Under the pieces are notes generated by a model, which had not been told where the DNA came from, ran no database searches, and saw only the letters and a list, made by a program, of their open reading frames with translations. 64,000 nucleotides of DNA from assembly GCA_028687425.1 (NCBI GenBank), contig JAQUAD010000007.1:1-64000 (forward strand), given 5' to 3'. Source of the stretch: Sideroxydans sp. (GTDB lineage Bacteria > Pseudomonadota > Gammaproteobacteria > Burkholderiales > Gallionellaceae). Positions 25,883 to 36,462 of this stretch are shown here, in pieces. Both the position numbers and the translations under genes were made by a program. The number at the start of each line of letters is the position of its first letter. Position 1 is the stretch's first letter.

Positions 25883-27508
25883 ATGAACAAATGGTGGAGC
25901 AAACTTTCACTGAAGAGCAAACTTCAGATACCCATCCAGCTGATCCTGCTGACCATCATGGTGCTGGCGCAGCGAGCTGCATTGACTACTTTTGAAGAGC
26001 GCATTCTGGAAGAGGCGCGGCAGAAAGCCGTCGTTTCTGCGGACGGAGTATTGAACGGCCTCAATATGCTGATGCTCAACGGCATCATCAGCGATGCCGA
26101 GCAGCGTAAGTTGTACGTCGAAAAGATGGGGGCGTCGAGCAGGGTGGTCGATCTGCGTGTGATGCGCAACACCCCTGTCGTTGAACAATTCGGTCCCGGC
26201 ATGCCATCGGAGCAGCCAAAGGATGAAATGGACAAGAAGGCATTGGCCAGTGCCGCGCAACAGATTAGCGTGGAGAAACAGGGTGATCTGCATACCTTGC
26301 GGGTCGTGGTGCCGTTCATTGCGCAATCCAATTTTCGGGGTACCAATTGTCTGATGTGTCACGTCGTTCCCGAAGGCTCGGTCAACGGCGCAGCCAGCAT
26401 CACGCTTGATGTCTCGGAAGAATTCGATTTGATGGCACGCGCAGATGCCGTGCTGTGGGGGATCCAGATCGCGATCCAGGTGTTCCTCTATTTCATGATC
26501 GGCTGGCTGATCGGCTTTGTCACCGGCCCGACACGCACCTTGCAACAGGCCATGCTGGCAATGCAGGCGACCGGCGACCTTTCCAAACGCGCGCCGGCAA
26601 GTACCGAGGATGAGGTAGGTCAGACGGTGCAGGCGTTCAATGCATTGGCAAACAACTTCCAGGTGATTGTTTCCCAAGTCGACGGCCAGGCCTCGCAAGT
26701 CGCAATCGCCGCGCACTCCTTGTCCGGAGATGCCGATACGCTTGCCACCAGTGTGCGCAAGCAGAGTGACGCGGCCGCAGTTGCTGCGAGTGCCGTCTCC
26801 CAGGTAAGCGGCAGCATCAGTCAGGTAGCCGAAAGCACCAGTCGCGTGGCCAAGCTTTCCCATGAGAGTCTTGAGCGTGCCAACCGCGGTCAGGAAAGTC
26901 TGCAGGATATGGTGCAGGAGTTGAGTAACGTAGAACGCGCAGTAAGCGAGATCGCCAATTCGGTCAACCAGTTTGTGGCCAATACGCAGAGCATCACCAG
27001 TATGACGCAGCAGGTGCGGGATATTGCGGAGCAGACCAACCTGTTGGCGCTGAATGCCGCGATCGAGGCAGCGCGTGCCGGCGAGCAAGGGCGCGGTTTT
27101 GCCGTGGTGGCAGACGAGGTGCGCAAATTGGCGGAGAAATCGGCGCAGTCGGCCACCCAGATCGACGAAGTGACGCAGTCGCTTGGCAGTCAGTCAGAGC
27201 AGGTCGAGCGCACGGTACAGACAGGCATGAGCGCCTTGCAGATCAGTCAGGCACATGTGGGCGACGTGACCAAGATATTGATCGAATCGAATCAATCAGT
27301 CGGAGGTGTGAATGAAGGCCTGGAAGAGATCTCCCGGTCCATCAATTCGCAGCGCGATGCAACGCAGGAGATCGCGCGCAATGTTGAAAATATCGCTGCC
27401 ATGGCTGAGCAAAGCAATGCAGTGGTGCAGCGAACTGTGACATCCGTACAAAGTATGGAGCGCGTCGCTGAAAGCCTGAAGTCGACAGTAGGCAAGTTCA
27501 AGATTTGA
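25883..27508 (+). CDS. Chemoreceptor with periplasmic c-type haem motif
   Basis: The protein has 541 residues. TM1 is about 16-30, followed by a periplasmic sensor domain (about 31-187) and TM2 (188-212). HAMP and the cytoplasmic signalling hairpin follow, with the conserved tip [20 protein letters not shown] and [18 protein letters not shown]. The sensor contains one CXXCH motif (CLMCH, residues 156-160), preceded by FRGTN and followed by VNGAASI. This is expected to carry covalent haem after export and so to sense redox state, O2 or NO. It is the first gene behind a sigma-28-type promoter. A shorter-range paralogue of the sensor lies in the next gene. Confidence 0.9.
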   Translation: MNKWWSKLSLKSKLQIPIQLILLTIMVLAQRAALTTFEERILEEARQKAVVSADGVLNGLNMLMLNGIISDAEQRKLYVEKMGASSRVVDLRVMRNTPVVEQFGPGMPSEQPKDEMDKKALASAAQQISVEKQGDLHTLRVVVPFIAQSNFRGTNCLMCHVVPEGSVNGAASITLDVSEEFDLMARADAVLWGIQIAIQVFLYFMIGWLIGFVTGPTRTLQQAMLAMQATGDLSKRAPASTEDEVGQTVQAFNALANNFQVIVSQVDGQASQVAIAAHSLSGDADTLATSVRKQSDAAAVAASAVSQVSGSISQVAESTSRVAKLSHESLERANRGQESLQDMVQELSNVERAVSEIANSVNQFVANTQSITSMTQQVRDIAEQTNLLALNAAIEAARAGEQGRGFAVVADEVRKLAEKSAQSATQIDEVTQSLGSQSEQVERTVQTGMSALQISQAHVGDVTKILIESNQSVGGVNEGLEEISRSINSQRDATQEIARNVENIAAMAEQSNAVVQRTVTSVQSMERVAESLKSTVGKFKI

Positions 27509-27535
27509 TGTGCCGGCAGCAACGGGAGGAAGATC

Positions 27536-29620
27536 ATGCAAAATAATAATGCACGGATTTCGCAGAACGAGGTCGTCTTTCAGGATGGGGAGGTGCTGAT
27601 CTCCAAGACGGACACCAAAGGTGTCATCACTTACTGTAACGACGCTTTCGAGCGGATTTCCGGCTTCACGCGCGAAGAGTTGATCGGCAAGGATCACAAT
27701 ATCGTACGCCATCCAGACATGCCGAAGCAGGCATTCAAGTGGCTTTGGGATGCCCTGAGAGCAGAGCGTCCATGGCGTGGGCTGGTCAAGAACCGCTGCA
27801 AGAACGGGGACTATTATTGGGTACGTGCAACCATAGCGCCTATCGTGGAAGGCGGTCAGATCACCGGTTATGTTTCTGTGCGGAGGATGCCTACCCGCGC
27901 GCAGATATCAAAAGCAGAAGCCGAGTACCGCGAGTTGAATCAACGCGGCGGAGAAATTGTTTCCCGTTATGAGCGCTTCAAGGTCAAAAACTGGTCTTTA
28001 AAAACGAAATTACAGGCCGCCATACAGATCCCGTTACTGCTGATCCTGACTGCCGCGCAGTTGTATCTGACCGGCAGTATGCAAGATGAGGCCAGCCTGC
28101 AGGCAGAATCCAAGGGCAAACAGATCGCTACCCAGATCATCGACAATGCCAATATGTTGATGGTGACCGGTCAGATCGGCATTGAAGAGAACCGGAAACT
28201 GCTGATCGAGAAAGTCACCTCGTCAGGGCATGTCAAGTCTGCGGTTATCCTGCGTTCGCCGCAGCTGGTTTCCCAGTACGGTCCCGGTTCGTCGGAGCAG
28301 CAGGTGAAGGATGATGTGCAACGTGCTGCGCTGGAATCCGGCCAGACCAGGGTGATCTTCGGGGCAGACAGCGCCGGCGCACCTGTTTTGCGTATCGTCA
28401 CGCCTTATCTTGCGAGCAAGGATTTCCACGGAACGGATTGCACGCTGTGTCATGCCGGGCCGGACAACTGGGTGACCGGAGCATCTGACATTTCGATCGA
28501 CCTCAAGGAAGATTTTGAACGCATCCACGTAATGGAAGTGAAAGTGATGGCAGGGCAAATCGCCCTGCAGCTGTTCCTGTTCTTCTTCATTGGATACTGT
28601 GTTGATCGATTCATCCATCGGCCGCTGTCCCAGGTGGACAAGGAATTCCGCAATATCATGGAAGGCAATCTGGATACCGAGCTGGATATCACCGTACAGG
28701 ACGAGATGGGCAATCTGCTGTGTGCGATCCAGACCATGCAGACCTACTTGCGCACCATGGTGGATGAAATCGTGACGCCGGTGGTGAAGATGCGGGAGCG
28801 GGTGCGGGCGGTAGATGAAAAAGTCGGCGTAGTGGCGAACAATGCGGTAACCGAGCAGGCGCAGATACAGAACATCGCTGCGACCATGGAGCAATTCAGC
28901 CAGTCCATCGCCGAAGTGGCGAATATGGCTGCCGATTCGCTGACCGAGATGAAGCGGACGCAGGTCATCGTGGAGCAGAACAATGCCAATATGGGGCTAA
29001 GCATAGAGGCAACCACCAAGGTGGCAGAGACAGTACAGCGTTCAAGCAAGACAATCTCCGATCTGGGCGCTTCAATCGAAAGAATCGGTAAAATAGCGGA
29101 CTCGATCAAGGAGATCGCCGACCAGACCAATTTGCTGGCATTGAATGCAGCCATCGAAGCGGCCCGCGCCGGCGAGCAAGGGCGAGGATTCGCCGTGGTG
29201 GCGGACGAAGTGCGTAAATTGGCGGAGCGCACGGCTTCCAGCACCAAGGACATCACCAAGACGATCGCTGATATCACAGCCATTTCTGAAGAAGCAGTGG
29301 AATCCATGGGGGATGCCGTGACTGAGGTGGAAAGCGGTATCACCCTTATTCGCACCAACGGCGAGCAGCTGAAGGAAGTGATGGAAGCCACCGTGAGCAT
29401 GTCGCAACGTATCGATCACATCACCATGTCTTCGAAGGAGCAATCGGTGGCAGGGGAGAACGTGGCCAAGAGCCTGGAACACATTACCGATTTGGTGGAT
29501 GAGAATGCGCGTTCATCAGAGCAGACACGTGATGCGGCTGTAGAACTGGCAAAATCTGCCGATGAATTAAGCAAGGCCGGCTATCCGCTAACCAAGTGCG
29601 GCATGCGGAACAACGGCTGA
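27536..29620 (+). CDS. Aer-like PAS chemoreceptor with periplasmic c-type haem motif
   Basis: The protein has 694 residues. An N-terminal Aer-type PAS domain (about 15-125; [33 protein letters not shown] and [12 protein letters not shown]) probably binds FAD in the cytoplasm. TM1 is about 160-180. The periplasmic domain (180-340) has a CTLCH haem motif at residues 302-306 in the same context as the preceding receptor ([21 protein letters not shown]). TM2 is about 343-363, then HAMP and the signalling hairpin. One protein thus carries a cytoplasmic redox sensor and a periplasmic haem sensor on the same output. It follows its paralogue after 27 bp. Confidence 0.9.
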   Translation: MQNNNARISQNEVVFQDGEVLISKTDTKGVITYCNDAFERISGFTREELIGKDHNIVRHPDMPKQAFKWLWDALRAERPWRGLVKNRCKNGDYYWVRATIAPIVEGGQITGYVSVRRMPTRAQISKAEAEYRELNQRGGEIVSRYERFKVKNWSLKTKLQAAIQIPLLLILTAAQLYLTGSMQDEASLQAESKGKQIATQIIDNANMLMVTGQIGIEENRKLLIEKVTSSGHVKSAVILRSPQLVSQYGPGSSEQQVKDDVQRAALESGQTRVIFGADSAGAPVLRIVTPYLASKDFHGTDCTLCHAGPDNWVTGASDISIDLKEDFERIHVMEVKVMAGQIALQLFLFFFIGYCVDRFIHRPLSQVDKEFRNIMEGNLDTELDITVQDEMGNLLCAIQTMQTYLRTMVDEIVTPVVKMRERVRAVDEKVGVVANNAVTEQAQIQNIAATMEQFSQSIAEVANMAADSLTEMKRTQVIVEQNNANMGLSIEATTKVAETVQRSSKTISDLGASIERIGKIADSIKEIADQTNLLALNAAIEAARAGEQGRGFAVVADEVRKLAERTASSTKDITKTIADITAISEEAVESMGDAVTEVESGITLIRTNGEQLKEVMEATVSMSQRIDHITMSSKEQSVAGENVAKSLEHITDLVDENARSSEQTRDAAVELAKSADELSKAGYPLTKCGMRNNG

Positions 29621-29634
29621 GCGAGGAGAAGAGA

Positions 29635-30579
29635 ATGTCTGAACTGTTAAAAAATATTGATGCGCGTACCAAGCTGGCGGGTACCAACAAGCTGGAAATC
29701 CTCATGTTCTCGCTGGGCAAGGATATGCGTACCGGGCGCGAGGAGACCTTCGGAATCAATGTCTTCAAGGTGCGCGAAGTGATGCGTATCCCGGAGATCA
29801 CCCGTGCGCCCGAAATGCCGCCTGCGGTGGAAGGGATGGTAAGTTTGCGCGGCGCCCTGGTGCCGGTGATCGATCTCGCCAAATATATCGGCATGGAATC
29901 GGACAGCAAGCCCGACATCATGATCGTGACCGAGTATAACGGGCATACCCAGGGATTCCTGGTCAAGTCGGTGGACAACATCCTGCGCCTGGACTGGTCC
30001 GCAATGCGTGTGCCTCCGGAAATGCTGGCGGCAGAGATGGGCGGTCTGGTGACGGCGATCACGGAGCTGAAGGACAAGCGGCTGGTGATGATGCTGGACG
30101 TGGAAAAGGTGCTGGCCGAGACGGGGCATTTCGGTTCTGACGAGATGATCTTCAAGGCAGTCAAACCGATCGGCAAGGAGAACCGTACCGTGTTCTTTGC
30201 GGACGACTCGTCCGTCGCGCGCAATCAGATCGCCAGAACGCTTGATGCGATGGGGGTCAAGCACATATCGGCAATCAATGGACGCAAGGCCTGGGAAGAA
30301 CTGTCGCGTATGGCGGACTTTGCCGACACTTCGCATACGCCGCTCAGGGATATGTTGCAAGTCATCCTGACCGATGTGGAGATGCCGGAGATGGATGGCT
30401 ACATGCTGACACGCAAGGTCAAATCGGACAAAAGATTTGCCGGCATACCGGTATTGATGCACTCATCGTTGTCGAACTCGCAAAATGAACAGCTTGGTCG
30501 TGCAGTCGGCGTGGATGAATACGTTCCGAAATTCGAGCCGCAGAAATTGTCACAGACACTCGCACGTTTGTTGGGATAA
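29635..30579 (+). CDS. cheV: CheV-type CheW-receiver protein (copy 1)
   Basis: The protein has 314 residues from the ATG at 29635 after GAGGAGAAGAG. A CheW-like domain (about 15-170; LAGTNKLEILMFSL, FGINVFKVREVM and GMVSLRGALVPVIDL) is followed by a receiver domain (about 185-312; FFADDSSVARNQI, phosphoacceptor Asp in ILTDVEMPEMDGY, Lys in YVPKFEP). It can couple receptors to CheA and be phosphorylated as an adaptation or sink module. There is no stand-alone cheW in the window, so CheV proteins may serve as the scaffold here. Confidence 0.93.
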   Translation: MSELLKNIDARTKLAGTNKLEILMFSLGKDMRTGREETFGINVFKVREVMRIPEITRAPEMPPAVEGMVSLRGALVPVIDLAKYIGMESDSKPDIMIVTEYNGHTQGFLVKSVDNILRLDWSAMRVPPEMLAAEMGGLVTAITELKDKRLVMMLDVEKVLAETGHFGSDEMIFKAVKPIGKENRTVFFADDSSVARNQIARTLDAMGVKHISAINGRKAWEELSRMADFADTSHTPLRDMLQVILTDVEMPEMDGYMLTRKVKSDKRFAGIPVLMHSSLSNSQNEQLGRAVGVDEYVPKFEPQKLSQTLARLLG

Positions 30580-30591
30580 AGGGGATTCAAG

Positions 30592-31539
30592 ATGGCATAC
30601 AACGACGACATGCTGGCATCCGACCAGGACGGTTTACTGGATCATATCGATGCGCGCACCAATCTGGCCGGCACCAACAAGATGGAGATCCTGCTGTTCA
30701 ACCTCGGGACAGAGGAGAAGTTCGGCATCAATGTGTTCAAGGTGAAAGAAGTGTCGCAGGCCGGCAAGATCACGCGCACACCCAATATGCCGCAGGGCGT
30801 GGACGGCATCGTCAGCCTGCGCGGGCACGTGATGCCGGTGCTGAATCTGGCCAAGTTCATGGGCATACATGAAGAAGAGCCGCATCAGACCATGATGGTG
30901 GCCGAATACAACAACCATATCCTCGGTTTCCTGGTGAAGGATGTGGATCGCATCATCCGCGTCGACTGGGACAAGGTGCGCCCCACCGAAGGCATGCTGT
31001 CAGACAAGGATGCACTGATCACGGCGCTTACCAATCTGGACGACGGCTCTCTGGTATCCATCCTCGATGTAGAGCAGATCCTGTCGAACGCATTCGGCGA
31101 AGCCATCGTCGGTAACGTCGAACGCATCGAATCCGGTCACGACCTGTGCGTGTTCTTCGCCGATGACTCCATGGTGGCCCGACGCAAGATCATCGAAGTG
31201 CTCGATCGCATGGGTGTCAAACACATCCAGTCCAACAACGGGCAGGAAGCATGGGACCGCTTGCGTGCGATGGCTGACGCGGCACAAAGCAGCGGCCAGG
31301 AATTGCATGACCAGATACAGGTCATTCTGACAGACGCCGAAATGCCGGCGATGGACGGATATGTGTTGACGCAATACATCAAGAACGACAGGCGTTTTGA
31401 AGGTATTCCGGTGGTGATGCACTCTTCGCTGTCATCCGATGCCAATCGTGCGATGGGCAAGCGTGTGGGCGTGGATTACTACGTGCCGAAGTTTGACTCG
31501 ATGGTGTTGTCGTCGACTCTGCGGCCGCTGCTGACATAA
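30592..31539 (+). CDS. cheV: CheV-type CheW-receiver protein (copy 2)
   Basis: The protein has 315 residues and is a paralogue of the preceding gene, 12 bp downstream, with the same order: CheW-like (about 20-175; LAGTNKMEILLFNLGT and GIVSLRGHVMPVLNL) then receiver (about 185-313; FFADDSMVARRKI, ILTDAEMPAMDGY and YYVPKFDS). Conserved Asp and Lys are present, so it should accept phosphate from CheA. The pair looks like a tandem duplication with moderate divergence. Confidence 0.93.
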   Translation: MAYNDDMLASDQDGLLDHIDARTNLAGTNKMEILLFNLGTEEKFGINVFKVKEVSQAGKITRTPNMPQGVDGIVSLRGHVMPVLNLAKFMGIHEEEPHQTMMVAEYNNHILGFLVKDVDRIIRVDWDKVRPTEGMLSDKDALITALTNLDDGSLVSILDVEQILSNAFGEAIVGNVERIESGHDLCVFFADDSMVARRKIIEVLDRMGVKHIQSNNGQEAWDRLRAMADAAQSSGQELHDQIQVILTDAEMPAMDGYVLTQYIKNDRRFEGIPVVMHSSLSSDANRAMGKRVGVDYYVPKFDSMVLSSTLRPLLT

Positions 31540-31573
31540 CAAGTTGTATGAAAGTTGTATTTAGGAGATTGAG

Positions 31574-31972
31574 ATGGGAATAGAAAACACAAAATTTCTG
31601 GTGGTGGATGATTTTTCCACGATGCGACGCATCGTGCGCAATCTCCTGAAAGAACTGGGCTTCGTCAATGTGCAGGAAGCGGAAGACGGCGTGGATGCGC
31701 TGAACAAACTGCGCGGCGAAACATTCGACTTCGTGGTGTCCGACTGGAACATGCCGAATATGACGGGTATCGAATTGCTGCGGGCGGTCCGCGCCGACGC
31801 CGCACTCAAGCATCTGCCTGTATTGATGGTGACGGCAGAGGCGAAGAAGGAAAACATCATCGAGGCAGCGCAGGCAGGCGCGTCGGGTTATGTGGTCAAA
31901 CCGTTCACCGCAGCGACGCTGGACGAGAAATTGAAAAAGATATTTGCGGTCAACCCGCAACTCAACAAGTGA
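31574..31972 (+). CDS. cheY: Chemotaxis response regulator CheY
   Basis: The protein is a 132-residue single receiver domain. [20 protein letters not shown], the phosphoacceptor Asp in [10 protein letters not shown], the Thr in LMVTAEA and the Lys in YVVKPF are all as in E. coli CheY. When phosphorylated by CheA it binds the flagellar switch. It lies directly before cheZ. Confidence 0.97.
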   Translation: MGIENTKFLVVDDFSTMRRIVRNLLKELGFVNVQEAEDGVDALNKLRGETFDFVVSDWNMPNMTGIELLRAVRADAALKHLPVLMVTAEAKKENIIEAAQAGASGYVVKPFTAATLDEKLKKIFAVNPQLNK

Positions 31973-31980
31973 GGTGAATC

Positions 31981-32703
31981 ATGGCAAACCCAGCAAATCA
32001 GGATTCAGACGATCTGGAAGCACTGTTCGACAGCATCATCAAGGCGAACACGGATGAGCCCAAGGCACCGGCCAAAGTGATCCAGTTGAATGCGGATGCG
32101 GAGCCGGCCAAGGTCATCAATCAAGTCGGCCAAATGGCTCGCAAGCTGCATGACACCTTGCGCGAGCTGGGCTTGCATAAGGAAATCGAAAAGGCCACTG
32201 CCACCATCCCCGATGCGCGTGATCGTCTTAACTACGTGGCGACCTTGACGCAGCAGGCGGCGGAGCGCGTGTTGAACGCCACGGAATCAGCACAGCCCGT
32301 GGTCGATAAACTTTCCGACGAATCGCAACGCCTGGCCGCGCAATGGGATCTGCTGTTCCAGAAGAAACTGGACGTGCAGCAGTTCAAGGAGCTGGTCACA
32401 CAGACCCACGCCCATCTGCATGAAATGCCCAAGCAGGGCAAGGAAGTGAATGCCTATTTGCTGGAGATCATGATGGCTCAGGATTTCCAGGATCTGACCG
32501 GGCAGGTGATCAAGAAGATCATCCAGTTGACGCAGGAGATGGAGAAGCAATTGGTGGAATTGCTGCTGGAGAATGCGCCGCCTGCGGTACGCGCAGAAAA
32601 TGCGGGGCTGTTGAACGGACCTGTGATCAATGCAGCTGGCAGGGATGATGTGGTCACCAATCAGGATCAGGTGGACGACCTGCTGGAAAGTTTGGGATTC
32701 TAA
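31981..32703 (+). CDS. cheZ: CheY-P phosphatase CheZ
   Basis: The protein has 240 residues and is largely helical. The catalytic region shows MMAQDFQDLTGQVIKKI (Asp and Gln of the D/EIxxQ-type site). The C-terminus DQVDDLLESLGF is the conserved CheY-binding helix. It starts 8 bp after cheY. The last codons are partly duplicated in a short reading frame just downstream. Confidence 0.96.
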   Translation: MANPANQDSDDLEALFDSIIKANTDEPKAPAKVIQLNADAEPAKVINQVGQMARKLHDTLRELGLHKEIEKATATIPDARDRLNYVATLTQQAAERVLNATESAQPVVDKLSDESQRLAAQWDLLFQKKLDVQQFKELVTQTHAHLHEMPKQGKEVNAYLLEIMMAQDFQDLTGQVIKKIIQLTQEMEKQLVELLLENAPPAVRAENAGLLNGPVINAAGRDDVVTNQDQVDDLLESLGF

Positions 32704-32705
32704 CC

Positions 32706-32804
32706 ATGATGTGGATGAACAGCAGCTCTGCCACACCTCCCGCACCAGACGGCTACGCCGCACCGTGTCGGAATGGCTGCCTGCTGGAGAGCCTGGGATT
32801 TTAA
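32706..32804 (+). CDS. 32-residue mini-protein ending in the CheZ C-terminal motif
   Basis: An ATG-ATG two bases after the cheZ stop opens a 32-codon frame. Its first part is Ser/Pro/Ala-rich (MNSSSATPPAPDGYAAP) and its end is CLLESLGF followed by TAA, matching the last seven residues of CheZ (LLESLGF). The DNA of the ending also matches (CTGCTGGA.AG..TGGGATT.TAA). It could be a translationally coupled CheY-binding micro-protein, or the remnant of a partial cheZ duplication. No good ribosome-binding site is visible, so expression is uncertain. Confidence 0.4.
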   Translation: MMWMNSSSATPPAPDGYAAPCRNGCLLESLGF

Positions 32805-32857
32805 GCGGTGCTGAACGCTGAGTACGCAGTGCTGGGTGTTCGATTGAGGAGAAGAAC

Positions 32858-34723
32858 ATGAACGACTTTGCCGGAATGGAAGATCTGTTGAGCGATTTCC
32901 TGATGGAGGCTGGGGATATGCTGTCGGATGTGGACAGCAAACTGATGGAGCTGGAAAAGTCCCCGGGAGATAGCAGCTTGCTGAACGAGATTTTCCGCGG
33001 CTTCCACACCATCAAGGGCGGCGCCGGCTTCCTGAATGCGGGGGAACTGGTCACCTTGTGCCACTTGACCGAAAACCTGTTCGATAAGTTACGCAACAAC
33101 GAACTGAAGCTGAGCGCGGAGTTGATGGATGTGATCTTCGCCGCCACGGCAGAAGTGCGCCACATGTTCGGTGCGCTGCAGCAAAGTCAGCAGCCGCAGG
33201 CCGCGCCCGCAGAGATCATCAGCGCATTGAAGGATGCGCTGGAGGGCAAGGCGGTGGCCACGATCAAGTCCGAGAGTGCGCCAGCTCCGGCGCCAGCAGC
33301 GGTTCCAGCTGCCGAGGCCAAGCAGACCTTGCCGGTCATTGAAGCAGAGAACGTCGATTGGGATGCGCTGTACAAGGCGCTGACCGGCAACGATATCGTG
33401 GAGCAAGTGGGGGCCAAGCGCGATCCTGAGGTGATCAAGCAGGCGATCAACGAAGAAGAATCCACTCGTAAGGCATTCGGTCGCCGTTCTACCGATGTGC
33501 CCGGCAGCACGGTCGGCCGACGCGGCGGCGATGTGCCTGCCGCCGAAGCAAAGGAGACCACCATCCGCGTGGATACCGAACGTCTGGATCAGGTGCTCAA
33601 CCTGTCGGGTGAGATCGGTCTGACCAAGAACCGTTTGACGCACCTGCGCTCGGATATCCTGCAAGGTCGTAGCGACAGCGACACATTACGCGAACTGGAC
33701 CTGTCGGTGACACAGCTTGACATGCTGGTGGTGAACCTGCAGAACGCCGTCATGAAGACGCGCATGCAGCCGATCGGCCGCCTGTTCAAGAAGTACCCGC
33801 GCCTGGCCCGTGATCTGGCCCGTTCGCTGGGCAAGGATGTCGAACTGGAATTGATCGGTGAAGAGACCGAGATGGACAAGACCATGATCGAGGACCTGAA
33901 CGATCCCCTGGTGCACCTGGTCCGCAATGCGGTCGACCATGGCGTCGAGACCGTCGAGGAACGTCGGGCTGCCGGCAAGCCTGAGAAGAGCATGGTCGAG
34001 CTCGCAGCGCGCCAGGAAGGTGACCACATCCTGATCACCATTACCGACGACGGCAAGGGTATGCGTCCCGAAGTGATCCGCAACAAGGCGGTGGAAAAGG
34101 GCCTGATCACCAATGAGATCGCCAATACGCTGGATGAGAACCAGTGTCTGGAGCTGGTGTTCCTGCCCGGCTTCTCCACCAAGGACGAGATATCCAGTGT
34201 GTCGGGACGCGGCGTCGGCATGGATGTGGTGAAGACCAACATCCAGAAATTGAACGGCAGCATCCAGATCCAGTCCGAGCCGGGCAAGGGTTCTATCTTT
34301 TCGATCTCGCTGCCGCTGACGCTGGCCATCCTGCCGGTGCTGGTGCTGCGTCTGGGGGACCAGTCGTTCGCAGTGCCGCTGTCCATGGTGCGCGAGATCC
34401 TGCCGGTCACACCTGATGCGCTGCAGCAGGTTTCCGGCAAGGCCACCATGATCGTGCGCGGCGAAGTGCTGCCGGTGCTGCCGCTCACGCAGCTCATCGG
34501 ATGGGGCAGCAATGAACATTCGGAAGTCGGCGTGCTGATGCAATTCGGCAACAATAGCTTCATTCTCACCGCAGACGGTTTCGTCGGACATGAGGATGTC
34601 GTGATCAAGTCCCTGGATACCTTCCGGCCCAAGGGCGTGGCGGGTGTCACCATGTCCAGCGAGGGCGATATCGTGCTGATCCTGGATATCAAGGAACTGC
34701 TGAGCGACGTACGCGGCAATTGA
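32858..34723 (+). CDS. cheA: Chemotaxis histidine kinase CheA
   Basis: The protein has 621 residues. The N-terminal Hpt domain has the phosphorylated His50 in FHTIKGGAGF. A Pro/Ala-rich linker (about 110-150) separates it from an intermediate region, the dimerisation domain (about 230-300), the ATPase (HLVRNAVDHGVE N-box, DDGKGM, GRGVGMDVVKTNI and GKGSIFSISLPL) and a C-terminal CheW-like regulatory domain (about 475-615). The CheY/B-binding P2 domain is poorly recognisable. It phosphorylates CheY and the CheV receivers. GAGGAGAAG precedes the start. Confidence 0.96.
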   Translation: MNDFAGMEDLLSDFLMEAGDMLSDVDSKLMELEKSPGDSSLLNEIFRGFHTIKGGAGFLNAGELVTLCHLTENLFDKLRNNELKLSAELMDVIFAATAEVRHMFGALQQSQQPQAAPAEIISALKDALEGKAVATIKSESAPAPAPAAVPAAEAKQTLPVIEAENVDWDALYKALTGNDIVEQVGAKRDPEVIKQAINEEESTRKAFGRRSTDVPGSTVGRRGGDVPAAEAKETTIRVDTERLDQVLNLSGEIGLTKNRLTHLRSDILQGRSDSDTLRELDLSVTQLDMLVVNLQNAVMKTRMQPIGRLFKKYPRLARDLARSLGKDVELELIGEETEMDKTMIEDLNDPLVHLVRNAVDHGVETVEERRAAGKPEKSMVELAARQEGDHILITITDDGKGMRPEVIRNKAVEKGLITNEIANTLDENQCLELVFLPGFSTKDEISSVSGRGVGMDVVKTNIQKLNGSIQIQSEPGKGSIFSISLPLTLAILPVLVLRLGDQSFAVPLSMVREILPVTPDALQQVSGKATMIVRGEVLPVLPLTQLIGWGSNEHSEVGVLMQFGNNSFILTADGFVGHEDVVIKSLDTFRPKGVAGVTMSSEGDIVLILDIKELLSDVRGN

Positions 34724-34752
34724 CCAGACAGTAATAACAATAGGAGAGTCAA

Positions 34753-36417
34753 TTGTTCGCCGGTTTGTCGTTAAAACAGAAGTTTATCGCGCTGGAGTCG
34801 GTATCCTTTTTCATGTTCTTGGCCATGGCCATCTTTGCCTTGTCCATGCTGCAAGGAATAGTCGAGAGCGAAAAGGAGAATGTCGATAGGCTGAAGCAGG
34901 ACATTATGGTGATGCAGCACATCAGCGCCATGAACATCTCTTTCCTGAAACAGACCAAGCATGCCAAGAATGTGTGGATGCGGGGAGCGGATCCGGTCAA
35001 AAAGCAGAAATACCGGACGAGCTACGTTGAAGAGCAAAGGCAATTCGAGGACAGTCTGGGTTTGGCGCAGGCAGGCCTGCAGGAGCTGGCAGTTGGACAT
35101 CAACAGGAATTCAGTGCGTTCATTGCCGATCTCAATGCCTTGTCGGAAGAACACAAGGCAGTCTCCGGAAAGTATCTCGCACAGATCGATGCGCATAACG
35201 GTGACGGCGACGCATCTGATGCCAAGGTGGAAGGTATCGATCGCCCTGTGCTTCAGCACATTAATCAGCTGCGTGACCGATTCGTTGCATTCACCGAGCA
35301 GAAGGCCTCGGAAAAAATAATGCTCGCACAGGAAGAGTTCGATCACAGGCGCAGCATCATGATCGCCTGGATGCTGATTTCGTTGACGATCACCTTTTTG
35401 CTGGCGACCATCATCATTCGCCAGGTAATGCGGCAACTGGGCGGGGATCCCCATGATGTTGCTACCGTGGTGAACACGATGTCCACGGGAGATTTTTCAC
35501 ATCAACCGGCATTGAAACCGGTGGCCGGTAGCCTGTTGTCCGATGCCTACCAGATGCAAAACAGCCTGCGCGACATGATCGTTCAAGTGAAGTCGCAAGC
35601 GCATCATGTCGGCGATATGGCCCGCAATCTCGCGACTTCGGCCAATCACATCGCCGAAAACGTCAATCAGGAATCGGACTCCGTATCGGGCATGGCGGCT
35701 GCCATCGAGGAATTGAGCGTTTCCACGACGCATATCAGCGACCAGGGGGGCAATGCCAAGCAGATTGCAAGCAACTCCCGTATCAGCGCGGAGCAAGGAG
35801 CGCAGGTCGTCAACAAGACGGTGGCGGGATTGCTGGAGATCGCAGGCGAGATTGAAACGGCATCAGGCGAGGTTTCACGCCTTGGGGAAGATGCATCGCG
35901 CATCAGCGATGTAGTCAAGGTGATCAAGGAGATCGCCGACCAGACCAACCTGCTGGCCCTGAATGCGGCGATCGAAGCCGCCAGAGCCGGCGAGCAAGGG
36001 CGCGGTTTCGCCGTGGTGGCGGATGAGGTGCGCAAACTGGCGGAACGTACCGCCGGAGCAACCAACGAGATCAGCCAGATGTCGAGCAAGATCGGGGCGG
36101 TGGCAGCGAATGCCCTGTCGGGCATGGACAAGGTCGTCAACACCACTCGTCAGGGGGTCGGTGATGCCGAAACCGCGCAGTCCTCCATCAAGCATATCCA
36201 GAATAGCTTCGGTGAGGTGGCCAGCGTGATCGATGATATCGCTGTCGCCCTGGAAGAGCAGAATGCAGCCGCTTCTGAACTTGCCAGGAGCACCGAGCGT
36301 GTGTCGCAAATGTCTGAAGAAAATGCCGGCGCGGCAAAAGGCCTGCTGGATCTGGCAACTTCGCTGGAAGTGAAATCCAGAGAGGTCAGACAATCGGTTG
36401 AAGCATTCAAGGTCTGA
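34753..36417 (+). CDS. Chemoreceptor with four-helix-bundle-like periplasmic domain, TTG start
   Basis: The protein has 554 residues. The only suitable start is a TTG at 34753, six bases after AGGAG. TM1 is about 12-35. The periplasmic part (36-195) is entirely helical, with [11 protein letters not shown], a motif-like stretch I have seen in bundle-type sensors. TM2 is about 197-218, followed by HAMP, two methylation regions and the signalling tip [20 protein letters not shown]. The ligand is unknown. It follows cheA by 29 bp. Confidence 0.9.
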   Translation: MFAGLSLKQKFIALESVSFFMFLAMAIFALSMLQGIVESEKENVDRLKQDIMVMQHISAMNISFLKQTKHAKNVWMRGADPVKKQKYRTSYVEEQRQFEDSLGLAQAGLQELAVGHQQEFSAFIADLNALSEEHKAVSGKYLAQIDAHNGDGDASDAKVEGIDRPVLQHINQLRDRFVAFTEQKASEKIMLAQEEFDHRRSIMIAWMLISLTITFLLATIIIRQVMRQLGGDPHDVATVVNTMSTGDFSHQPALKPVAGSLLSDAYQMQNSLRDMIVQVKSQAHHVGDMARNLATSANHIAENVNQESDSVSGMAAAIEELSVSTTHISDQGGNAKQIASNSRISAEQGAQVVNKTVAGLLEIAGEIETASGEVSRLGEDASRISDVVKVIKEIADQTNLLALNAAIEAARAGEQGRGFAVVADEVRKLAERTAGATNEISQMSSKIGAVAANALSGMDKVVNTTRQGVGDAETAQSSIKHIQNSFGEVASVIDDIAVALEEQNAAASELARSTERVSQMSEENAGAAKGLLDLATSLEVKSREVRQSVEAFKV

Positions 36418-36462
36418 GAGTGCTTTATTTTTGAGAACAAGAAGATCATTCAGGAGGAAGCG

